Below are positions 1 to 5,469 of a stretch of DNA of 5,602 bases, piece after piece (position 1 is the first letter of the stretch; the number at the start of each line of letters is the position of its first letter). The notes beneath the pieces are model-generated. The model was not told where the DNA came from and made no database searches. It was given only the letters and a program-made list of their open reading frames with translations. The stretch is from Thermoplasmata archaeon (lineage in GTDB: Archaea; Thermoplasmatota; Thermoplasmata; Thermoplasmatales; Thermoplasmataceae). The stretch spans positions 1-5,602 of the forward strand of contig JAJZOT010000129.1 in NCBI GenBank assembly GCA_021847855.1, written 5' to 3'. Position numbers and translations under genes: made by a program.

Positions 1-119
1 CGTCCGTGTTAAAATATGGAAAAAAACTGGCGGATGGTATAAAACTTTTCAGTTTCGTAATTCTCGTTTCATTTGGAGTTTTTTTCATATACTACGGGAT
101 AAATCTGTTTCTGAAATAA
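1..119 (+). CDS. C-terminal fragment of an integral membrane protein (5' end outside window)
   Basis: The third plus-strand frame is open from the window edge to a TAA at 117-119 and gives 38 residues. A basic stretch near the start (YGKKLADGIK) is followed by about 22 strongly hydrophobic residues rich in F, V, I, L and Y, then a short end (NLFLK). This is the pattern of a last transmembrane helix with a very short tail, typical of small multi-pass transporters. The other plus frames either stop at once or read oddly through the convergent gene. The family cannot be named from one helix; LysE-, NicO- or TauE-like transporters often end in a similar way, but that is only a resemblance. It converges on the oxidoreductase operon, with 22 bases between the two stop codons. 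Confidence 0.6.
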   Translation, partial: SVLKYGKKLADGIKLFSFVILVSFGVFFIYYGINLFLK

Positions 120-156
120 AGGATAAAAAAAATTGGAAAGATCATCTGATGATCTT
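120..156 (-). terminator. Hairpin plus T8 tract ending the oxidoreductase operon
   Basis: A perfect 8-bp inverted repeat (AAGATCAT / ATGATCTT, 138-145 and 149-156) with a 3-base loop spans the stop codon of the beta-subunit gene. Read on the minus strand it is followed, after about five bases, by eight T (complement of A8 at 125-132). Archaeal RNA polymerase stops mainly on T tracts, so the tract is the stronger evidence; the hairpin may protect the 3' end. No comparable T run follows the hairpin on the plus strand, so termination of the convergent membrane-protein gene is not explained by it. Confidence 0.6.
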
Positions 157-1068
157 ATCTGCAAAAGTTTTCATGGGATCAACAATACTATATCCGTCAC
201 TGGTTGAAACTGCCTGCATTGCTGGGGGATTCTCAAGATATGACGGAACAATGTTGTTGATTCTCTTTGTAAACGGAGCAAGCGTCTGGTCATCATAGAA
301 TATGCCTGTGGGTATTTTGTCTCCCCATTCCAGAGCCCTGTTGTAAGCATTATGGAATTTCTCTGCAAGACTGCCTTTATTTGCCTGATTTACAACCGGG
401 TCCCACGTTTTGTCATCCTCAAGTTTGTAAACCCTCTGTTTGTACCATTCCATACTATTTATGTTGTTGTAGGTTGGGCAGGGCTGCAGGATATCTATAA
501 CAGATGAACCTTCATGCATGATTGCTCTCTTGATAAGTTCTTTAAGCTGTTTCATATCAAAGGAGAACCCTCTTGCCACGAAGCTGTACCCCGAGGTGAG
601 TGCAAGAGCAATGGGGTTGACTCTTCCAAACATGTTATCTCTGCTGAGACCCTTTGTCTTCTCCCCAAGTTCCATTGTTGGTGAAGCCTGTCCCTTGGTA
701 AGTCCATAAACCGCATTGTCAAACAGCATTATTGCAAGTCCACTGTTTCTCCTTCCTTCCGCCACAAAGTGGCCTGCACCTATACTGAGCAGATCTCCGT
801 CTCCCCCAGTCACAACAACCTTCAGGTTAGGGTTGGAAAGCTTTACTCCAGTTGCATATGGTATGGATCTGCCGTGCAGTGTATGAACGCCAGCAATGTT
901 GAGATAATGTGGTGTTTTACCTGAGCATCCTATACCGGATACAGCCACCACATCGTGTGGTCCCAGATTCAGTTCCGACATGGCCTGTGTTATGGATGTC
1001 AATATACCAAAATCACCACATCCAGGACACCAGTCAATTGTCAGGTCAGTCTTGAAATTATGCGCCAT
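142..1068 (-). CDS. 2-oxoacid:ferredoxin oxidoreductase, beta subunit
   Basis: This is the thiamine-diphosphate and [4Fe-4S]-binding chain (308 aa) of an enzyme that oxidatively decarboxylates 2-oxoacids such as pyruvate or 2-oxoglutarate to acyl-CoA, reducing ferredoxin in the cytoplasm. The cluster ligands are visible: WCPGCG (C14, C17), GIGCSGK (C48) and PCPTY (C197), which is the four-cysteine pattern known from the Sulfolobus enzyme. The ThDP/Mg motif is GDGD at 89-92 with DN at 117-118, followed by YGLTKGQASPT (121-131). K51, three residues after the third cysteine, matches a lysine implicated in substrate recognition in the Sulfolobus enzyme. The length is normal and no residue is missing. 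The ATG overlaps the end of the alpha gene by 11 bases and is preceded by GAGGTG, seven bases upstream, so it is probably translated from the same mRNA. The motifs do not settle pyruvate versus 2-oxoglutarate preference; the Sulfolobus type is broad. Confidence 0.96.
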   Translation of the reverse strand: MAHNFKTDLTIDWCPGCGDFGILTSITQAMSELNLGPHDVVAVSGIGCSGKTPHYLNIAGVHTLHGRSIPYATGVKLSNPNLKVVVTGGDGDLLSIGAGHFVAEGRRNSGLAIMLFDNAVYGLTKGQASPTMELGEKTKGLSRDNMFGRVNPIALALTSGYSFVARGFSFDMKQLKELIKRAIMHEGSSVIDILQPCPTYNNINSMEWYKQRVYKLEDDKTWDPVVNQANKGSLAEKFHNAYNRALEWGDKIPTGIFYDDQTLAPFTKRINNIVPSYLENPPAMQAVSTSDGYSIVDPMKTFADKIIR

Positions 1069-2971
1069 CTACAAGCACCTCGTTAACGGTTTTCTTTCCG
1101 GAAGACACTTCTTCCAGTATTTTCTTTGTTCCTTTCAAAATCTCATCCTCTGTCATGTGTCTGCCATTATATTTTAGAATGGCTCTCTCTATGCTCAGGC
1201 CGGTATTCTGTTTGATTACCTTGGCAGCCTGGGCTGTCATGTTGCTTTCAACGTCAATAACAATTTTAGCCTTCTTCAGAACTTTTTCCACAAACTCTGA
1301 TGGGAAGGGCTCAAACATCTTTATGTAGAGCAGGTTAGCGGAAACGTCATCTTTCTTGAGATCCTCAATGACATCGAGAAGAGGTCCTTTCTGGCTTCCC
1401 CATGTGACAAATGTGACTTCAGCATCAGGGTTGCCAATTAGCTGAACACGTTCCTCCATTGGAATCTCCGCAACAGCTGTGTCAAGTTTTCTGAATCTCT
1501 TCCTCATCATCTGGTCTCTTATCTCAGAATCCTCTGTTACGTGGCCAAGTTCATCGTGCTCATCGCCTGTCATCCAGAATATATTTTTTCCGAAGAAGCC
1601 CATCTCGGAAATACCGTTCTCTGTGTCAAGGCTATACCTCTTGAAATCCTCCTTCTTCATAGTCTGAAGGCTCTGTATTACCTTCACCTTCCTGCTGTCT
1701 ATCTCGGGAAGAAGATCTGTTGTGTTGGCCAGGTTCTTATCGATCATGTGTATGACAGGAAGCTGGTACCTGTGCGCATAATTCAATGATCTCATTGCAT
1801 CATATATACACTCCTCAACGTCACCTGATGAGATTACAATCCTTGGAAACTCACCATGACCGGTGTTAAGGGCAAACAACAGATCAGACTGTCCATTTCT
1901 CGTGGGAAGTCCAGTGCTTGGTCCGCCTCTCTGGTACAGAGTAACAACTATGGGCAGTTCGTCCATACCGGCAAATCCTATTGCTTCAGCCATTAGTGAG
2001 AAACCTGGTCCACTGGTGGCTGTGGCTGTTCTGGTTCCAGTCAGCGCTGCACCTTCTGCCATTGTGATTGCAGACAGTTCATCTTCACACTGCACAACTA
2101 CAACTCCAGAATCCTTGAGTTTTTTCTCCTCTGAGGAGATCCACTTAATTGTTTCATGTTCTTCCAGAATTGAGCTCTCGTCACTTGCAGGAGTAATGGG
2201 ATAATATGTCTGGAATCTCAGTCCACCCATGAGTTTTCCAATGGCTGCCCCATCATTTCCAGTGAGCAGCATTCTATCCTTTGTATTTATGACTTCAAGC
2301 TTTGTACCGCTCATGGAATTTCCTTCTGCGTATTTGTAAGCAGCCTCAACGACGGCTATGTTTTCCCTGACAACCTTTTCCTTGTTAGCGAAAACTGCTC
2401 TTATTCCCTCTTCCGCAAATTTCTGGTCCAGTCCTGCAATTGAAAGGGTAATAACTGCTCCAAGAGTGTTGAAATATCTGGTGGCTGGTCCTTCCTTCAC
2501 AACTGAGGTGACGATACTCTCAAACGGAACTTTCAGTGGTTTTGCCCCTCTTTTTTCCATGTAAGCAAGAACACCCTTCACATTATTTGGAAGATTCTCA
2601 GCATTCAGTTTTTCCCTTATTCTTCTTGAGGTGTCCCTCATTATCATTCTGGCCTGTGAAAGCTCAGAATTCTCAAAGCTGGCATCGTAGATAATTCTGG
2701 AACCCTTAGAAACATCGTCTAGGTGCTCGAAAAGTGTGTCTGCATCAAGTGCAACAAGAATATCAACCGGATATTTCAGAGATCTTGGTCTCTCTTTCTT
2801 TATTCTCAGATGTGTATAACTGTGTCTTCCCTTAATGTTAGAGTGGTATTCCCTGACACCGAAAACATTGTACCCGGAAGCTGCAAATGAGCGACTTATC
2901 ATATTGGAAGATGTATCGATACCGCCTCCCTGCGGTCCTCCTATTATGAGGTTAAGGTCAATTTCTGACAT
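1058..2971 (-). CDS. 2-oxoacid:ferredoxin oxidoreductase, fused gamma-alpha subunit
   Basis: This 637-residue chain partners the beta subunit. Residues 1 to about 195 form the gamma domain, opening with the glycine-rich GGPQGGGIDT (11-20). Residues from about 225 form the alpha part: the pyrimidine-binding domain with YPITPA (257-262), the signature motif of archaeal 2-oxoacid:ferredoxin oxidoreductases that contacts the substrate, then TSGPG (319-323) and QRGGPSTGLPT (347-357). The C-terminal domain contains VESN (574-577). The size and gamma-alpha fusion match the Sulfolobus two-subunit enzyme (about 630 plus 305 aa) rather than four-subunit pyruvate oxidoreductases, and no separate ferredoxin-like delta subunit is nearby. 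The start ATG is followed at once by the conserved gamma-domain strand, has no spaced Shine-Dalgarno site and lies about 30 bases from a TATA-like element, so the transcript is probably leaderless or nearly so. It is the first gene of the operon. Annotators may call it porA, korA or simply 2-oxoacid:acceptor oxidoreductase alpha; the motifs do not fix the substrate. Confidence 0.95.
   Translation of the reverse strand: MSEIDLNLIIGGPQGGGIDTSSNMISRSFAASGYNVFGVREYHSNIKGRHSYTHLRIKKERPRSLKYPVDILVALDADTLFEHLDDVSKGSRIIYDASFENSELSQARMIMRDTSRRIREKLNAENLPNNVKGVLAYMEKRGAKPLKVPFESIVTSVVKEGPATRYFNTLGAVITLSIAGLDQKFAEEGIRAVFANKEKVVRENIAVVEAAYKYAEGNSMSGTKLEVINTKDRMLLTGNDGAAIGKLMGGLRFQTYYPITPASDESSILEEHETIKWISSEEKKLKDSGVVVVQCEDELSAITMAEGAALTGTRTATATSGPGFSLMAEAIGFAGMDELPIVVTLYQRGGPSTGLPTRNGQSDLLFALNTGHGEFPRIVISSGDVEECIYDAMRSLNYAHRYQLPVIHMIDKNLANTTDLLPEIDSRKVKVIQSLQTMKKEDFKRYSLDTENGISEMGFFGKNIFWMTGDEHDELGHVTEDSEIRDQMMRKRFRKLDTAVAEIPMEERVQLIGNPDAEVTFVTWGSQKGPLLDVIEDLKKDDVSANLLYIKMFEPFPSEFVEKVLKKAKIVIDVESNMTAQAAKVIKQNTGLSIERAILKYNGRHMTEDEILKGTKKILEEVSSGKKTVNEVLVDGA
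1076..1081 (-). promoter_or_regulatory. Shine-Dalgarno site for the beta subunit
   Basis: GAGGTG lies seven bases before the beta-subunit ATG, inside the last codons of the alpha gene. It matches the archaeal anti-Shine-Dalgarno sequence over six bases and supports the ATG at 1068 as the true start, with coupled translation from the alpha gene. Confidence 0.75.
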
Positions 2972-2994
2972 CCCTACCAGATTGTTACGTAATT

Positions 2995-3007
2995 CAAATA
3001 TTTTTTT
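2995..3007 (-). promoter_or_regulatory. TATA-like element of the oxidoreductase operon
   Basis: On the minus strand the sequence reads AAAAAAATATTTG, centred about 30 bases before the ATG at 2971. This predicts a transcript with only a few leader bases, consistent with the lack of a spaced Shine-Dalgarno site there. Confidence 0.45.
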
Positions 3008-3114
3008 AATTGAAGTGTTAAATTTTAATTCTCCTGGAATTCCCCAAAGATAAAATAAAATCCTTATGAATCCTTATAAAAGTCAAATTACTGCAGTCCT
3101 GACCCGTCAACACT

Positions 3115-3122
3115 CTTATATT
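3115..3122 (+). promoter_or_regulatory. TATA-like element of the small-protein gene
   Basis: CTTATATT is centred about 25 bases before the ATG at 3143. Archaeal TATA boxes sit about 26 bases before the transcription start, so transcription would begin at or next to the start codon. The absence of any Shine-Dalgarno sequence before this ATG agrees with a leaderless message. Confidence 0.5.
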
Positions 3123-3142
3123 GTATATTTGCTTAACCCGCT

Positions 3143-3433
3143 ATGTACAAAATTTACCGGCTTAATTCAGAACAGAGGAAGATGATTGAAAAACTCCTTT
3201 CTGATGATGTTGTGGGGAGGCAGACCATAATACAGAAGGATGGAACCGGTTTTGGCATTCCAGGTTCAACCATAGTGGTAATAGAGGGACCAGACGACAT
3301 ATTCACAAAGGTAGTTGAGATACTTGGACCTGAGATTAAGGCGGTTCCTGAAAAGGAAGGTTCTGAAATTTACAGGAAAATAAAGGAAGAAGAAGAGAAC
3401 GCTGAAGGTGGCATGGGATTCCTTTTTGGATAA
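3143..3433 (+). CDS. Small conserved-looking protein of unknown function with a ribosomal-stalk-like C-terminal tail
   Basis: I do not recognise this 96-residue protein as a named family. Residues 1-20 begin with a beta-like strand (MYKIYRL) and an amphipathic helix. Residues 22-50 contain a glycine-containing hairpin (DGTGFGIPGS) followed by a hydrophobic strand (TIVVIEG). Residues 51-62 look like a second helix, and 68-86 form a highly charged helix ending in EEEE. The last residues, GGMGFLFG (89-96), with the preceding acidic stretch resemble the flexible tail of archaeal stalk protein aP1/L12, which ends in forms such as GLGALFG or ALAGLSALFG and binds translational GTPases and ABCE1. The body does not look like the aP1 dimerisation domain, so this is not a stalk protein itself. 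No signal peptide, membrane segment or cysteine is present. A TATA-like element fits a leaderless start at 3143. The UPF0200 gene follows 41 bases downstream on the same strand. It is probably real, judging from codon use and promoter; its function is unknown. Confidence 0.8.
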   Translation: MYKIYRLNSEQRKMIEKLLSDDVVGRQTIIQKDGTGFGIPGSTIVVIEGPDDIFTKVVEILGPEIKAVPEKEGSEIYRKIKEEEENAEGGMGFLFG

Positions 3434-3474
3434 ACCCGCTCTTTTATTTTGAATTAAACGCAGGGAGATTTTGA
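3434..3474 (+). promoter_or_regulatory. Spacer with T-rich tract and Shine-Dalgarno site before the UPF0200 gene
   Basis: The 41-base gap contains CTCTTTTATTTTG (3439-3451), which could be a T-rich archaeal terminator for the small gene or a weak TATA-like element about 29 bases before the next ATG. GGGAG (3463-3467) lies seven bases before the ATG at 3475 and supports that start. The Shine-Dalgarno site favours at least some read-through from the upstream gene; the T-rich run argues for partial separation. Confidence 0.45.
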
Positions 3475-4023
3475 ATGCTGATAGTTACAGGGATGCCTGG
3501 TGCAGGAAAGGACGAATTCATAAAGGTTGCAAGATCCATGGGGTTTGTAGATGTCCACATGGGTGATACTGTAAGAAAATATTCCCGTGAACATGCCATT
3601 GAACAGAAGGATTACAGTATTGGTAAATTCGCAGGATCCGAAAGGCTGACACATGGTATGGACGTATGGGCCAGACGAACAGCTGAAAACATCAAGGAAC
3701 CGGATAAAACAATCGTTGATGGATTGAGAAATGTAGAGGAGCTTGATTATTTCAGGAATAAATTCGACAACGTAAGGGTTGTTGCCATTTATGCCAATCA
3801 CGAAGATCGACTTGACAGGATACTAAAACGTGACAGGGAGGACGATGTCAAAAATCCAGTAGAGCTCAATGGCAGGGACGAACGAGAGCTTTCCTGGGGT
3901 ATAGGAAGGGTCATATCACTTGCAGATTACATGATCGTGAATGATGGTACTCTGGATGAATTCAGATCCAGAGCTAGGGAATTCATAATCAGAATCGAAA
4001 AAGATCAGGGAGAGAAATCATAA
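3475..4023 (+). CDS. UPF0200-family P-loop nucleoside/dephospho-CoA kinase-like protein
   Basis: A 182-residue protein of the archaeal UPF0200 family, often labelled dephospho-CoA-kinase-like, adenylate-kinase-like or AAA ATPase; the physiological substrate is not established to my knowledge. The P-loop is GMPGAGKDE (6-14), with K12 as the phosphate-binding lysine. As in other members, the residue after it is not the usual Ser/Thr; here it is D13. Next come MGDTVR (29-34), VDGLRN (81-86), a basic RILKRDRED stretch (115-123) that resembles the lid of nucleotide kinases, RDERELSWGIG (134-144) and LADYMIVNDGT (149-159), all family hallmarks. The P-loop begins six residues from the start, as expected, and GGGAG precedes the ATG by seven bases. 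The length is normal. It follows the stalk-tailed small protein and converges on trxB. The fold and NTP binding are well supported; assignment to CoA synthesis is only a family label. Confidence 0.87.
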   Translation: MLIVTGMPGAGKDEFIKVARSMGFVDVHMGDTVRKYSREHAIEQKDYSIGKFAGSERLTHGMDVWARRTAENIKEPDKTIVDGLRNVEELDYFRNKFDNVRVVAIYANHEDRLDRILKRDREDDVKNPVELNGRDERELSWGIGRVISLADYMIVNDGTLDEFRSRAREFIIRIEKDQGEKS

Positions 4024-4047
4024 GGAGAAATCTCAGGATTTCTACCT
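4024..4047. terminator. Hairpin between the convergent UPF0200 and trxB genes
   Basis: GAGAAATC pairs in part with GATTTCT around the loop TCAG. AGAAATC (4026-4032) pairs with GATTTCT (4037-4043), and the stem extends by two more pairs (GG 4024-4025 with CC 4045-4046) across one bulged A. It fills most of the 34-base convergent gap and could end or protect both transcripts. No strong T tract follows on either strand, so a terminator role is tentative. Confidence 0.35.
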
Positions 4048-4057
4048 GGTCAAAGAA

Positions 4058-5059
4058 TCAATTTCTTGATAGTTTGAAATCCGATTTCTCATCTTTCTGT
4101 ATTCGTACACTTTTCCAGTCTGTCTTTGAGGTTGGCCTACCTCTCTTTTTCTGTATATAGTTGTATGCAGACAGAGCCGCAATTGCACCCTGACCGGCCG
4201 AGATTACTACCTGCTTGTATGGCGTATCAGTAACATCCCCACACGCAAAAATCCCTTCCTGTCCTGTTGAACAGAATTTGTCCACCACGACTTCTCCAAG
4301 CTTGTTCAGTTCCACCAGATCCTTAACCAGGTCCGTTCTTGCAATGTATCCCATTTCAATAAATACCGCATCTGCATCTAATTCTTTTTTTCCATTTCTG
4401 GTTTTAAGTTCAAGACCTGTTACAGACTTCTCACCAAGAATGCTGTTAACAGTACTTCCAGTAATAAATTCAACATTTTTCATGCTTTTCAGGGCATTAA
4501 GTGTCTCCTCGTCTCCACGCGGTTTATCTCCAGACTGGATGATATACAGGTTTGATACCAGAGATGATAGATAGCTTGCCGCCTCTACGGCATTATCTCC
4601 GTTTCCTACAACAGCAACCTTCTTTGATTTGAACAGGGGGCCATCACAAACTGCGCAGTACGATACTCCCTTTCCCTTAAACTCATTTTCTCCTGGTACT
4701 CCAAGATCTCGCGGTGTTTTTCCGAATGCAAGTATGAGTACCTCTGATGTGATCTCCTGAGAATATGATTTCACAAGGAATCCATCATCATTTTTCGATA
4801 TATTCAGAACTTCATCGTACAGAAATTCAGTGCCATAAAGGGTAGCCTGTTCCTGGAACTTCGTGAGAAGTTCAAAACCCCCTATATTCTTGAAACCCGG
4901 ATAGTTCTGGACCGAATCAGTGAGTAGTGCCTGTCCTCCTATATCTTTTGTGACCACGAGGGTTCTGAGGTTCTGTCTGGAGGTGTAAAGGGCAGCAGAC
5001 AACCCGGCTGAAGCCCCCCCAACTATTATAACATCATATTGTTTAGGCATCTTATCCAC
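4058..5059 (-). CDS. trxB: Thioredoxin-reductase-like FAD-dependent disulfide oxidoreductase
   Basis: This low-molecular-weight thioredoxin reductase homologue (333 aa) would pass electrons through FAD and a redox disulfide to the thioredoxin encoded just upstream. The FAD dinucleotide motif is VGGASAG (13-19), where the usual GxGxxG middle glycine is A16. The active disulfide is CAVCDG (C135, C138), inserted in the NAD(P)-binding domain as expected. That domain has GNGDNA (152-157) in place of GGGDSA, and QSGDKPR (175-181) where NADPH-dependent enzymes have HRRxxxR, so the 2'-phosphate contacts are missing. The second FAD motif is CGDV (273-276). A charged tail of about 28 residues (from roughly 305) extends past the usual family end at 310-320. 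The start is GTG at 5059, sharing one base with the trxA stop (TAGTG); an ATG at 5050 (residue 4) is equally plausible, and neither has a clear Shine-Dalgarno site. T. acidophilum thioredoxin reductase is reported not to use NADH or NADPH, so the donor here may also be unusual. Confidence 0.92.
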   Translation of the reverse strand: MDKMPKQYDVIIVGGASAGLSAALYTSRQNLRTLVVTKDIGGQALLTDSVQNYPGFKNIGGFELLTKFQEQATLYGTEFLYDEVLNISKNDDGFLVKSYSQEITSEVLILAFGKTPRDLGVPGENEFKGKGVSYCAVCDGPLFKSKKVAVVGNGDNAVEAASYLSSLVSNLYIIQSGDKPRGDEETLNALKSMKNVEFITGSTVNSILGEKSVTGLELKTRNGKKELDADAVFIEMGYIARTDLVKDLVELNKLGEVVVDKFCSTGQEGIFACGDVTDTPYKQVVISAGQGAIAALSAYNYIQKKRGRPTSKTDWKSVRIQKDEKSDFKLSRN

Positions 5060-5469
5060 TAATTCAGGTTCTTCTTTATCTTTGTCTCAATCATGGGTTT
5101 TGGAAGAGCGCCTATTACTGTGTCAACAGGTTTTCCATCCTTAAAGAACATTATTGTTGGTATGCTCCTTATCATGAATTTTGCTGAAATCCGTGGATTC
5201 AGATCCACGTTGAGTTTACCAAGTACCATTTTACCTGCATATTCCTTCGCCAGTTCATCCAGGACTGGTGAAACGAACCTGCAAGGGGCGCACCATTCTG
5301 CCCAGAAGTCAACTACCATCAGTCCCGGTTTGCTTACCATCTGGTCAAAATTTCCATCATTTAATTCCACTGATTTTCCATCCATATTTTTCACTTTCTC
5401 CACATTTTCTGCATTCAGGAGTTTATTATACATATTCTTCCTTATATTTTCAAGTTCTTCATCTGTCAT
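5059..5469 (-). CDS. trxA: Thioredoxin with N-terminal extension
   Basis: A cytoplasmic thioredoxin (136 aa) that would reduce protein disulfides. The domain starts at about residue 30: VDFWAEWC carries the buried aspartate (D54), the active site is WCAPCR (W59-R64, C60 and C63), and SIPT (102-105) holds the cis-proline P104. The common WCGPC is altered by glycine to alanine at A61, a change that can tune redox potential. About 30 extra residues precede the domain (MTDEELENIRKNMYNKLLN and onward), predicted helical and charged; no signal peptide or membrane segment is seen, so it is not a secreted CcmG-type protein. The ATG has a strong ribosome site, AGGAAGGTGA, four bases upstream. The gene is directly followed by trxB with a one-base overlap, so the two are co-transcribed and form a thioredoxin/reductase pair. 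Confidence 0.94.
   Translation of the reverse strand: MTDEELENIRKNMYNKLLNAENVEKVKNMDGKSVELNDGNFDQMVSKPGLMVVDFWAEWCAPCRFVSPVLDELAKEYAGKMVLGKLNVDLNPRISAKFMIRSIPTIMFFKDGKPVDTVIGALPKPMIETKIKKNLN

Larger units (their letters stand above)
2972..3142. promoter_or_regulatory. Divergent promoter region between the oxidoreductase operon and the small-protein gene
   Basis: This 171-base AT-rich gap holds promoters for both directions. Minus strand: a TATA-like run (AAAAAAATATTTG, complement of 2995-3007) is centred about 30 bases before the alpha-subunit ATG, and the palindrome TTACGTAA (2985-2992) lies between it and the start. Plus strand: CTTATATT (3115-3122) is centred about 25 bases before the ATG at 3143, the spacing expected for a leaderless transcript. 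A second candidate, CTTATAAAAG (3073-3082), sits further upstream inside a tandem imperfect 10-base repeat (3061-3080). A short inverted repeat AATTC/GAATT (3027-3031 and 3037-3041) lies in the middle. No coding potential was seen. Confidence 0.6.

Noticed and set aside
1..300. Second plus-strand frame open through the beta-subunit 3' end
   Set aside because: Although open for about 98 codons, most of it is antisense to the conserved beta subunit. The third frame gives a convincing transmembrane C-terminus instead.
1863..2204. 113-codon open frame on the plus strand
   Set aside because: It lies entirely opposite conserved residues of the alpha subunit (YPITP to QRGGPSTG), so it is an antisense shadow.
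3027..3041. AATTC/GAATT inverted repeat in the divergent promoter
   Set aside because: A five-base stem in AT-rich DNA, expected often by chance; mentioned only within the promoter region.
3135..3440. AACCCGCT present before the small-protein ATG (3135-3142) and after its stop (3433-3440)
   Set aside because: Only eight bases, not extended on either side. Chance is likely, and target-site duplication is implausible because the gene has its own promoter and ordinary composition.
3454..3801. 115-codon open frame on the minus strand
   Set aside because: It is antisense to the P-loop and central motifs of the UPF0200 gene and has no protein-family features.
4057..4070. Short inverted repeat ATCAA/TTGAT at the end of trxB
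   Set aside because: A five-base AT-rich stem overlapping the coding end. It is weaker than the adjacent 4024-4047 hairpin and not followed by a T tract.
4215..4574. 119-codon open frame on the plus strand
   Set aside because: It is antisense to the C-terminal half of trxB, with Ser/Pro/Thr-rich low-information sequence and no promoter or ribosome site.
142..5469. Functional system linking the oxidoreductase, UPF0200 and thioredoxin genes
   Set aside because: They sit on separate, oppositely oriented transcription units. Adjacency alone does not support a shared novel system.
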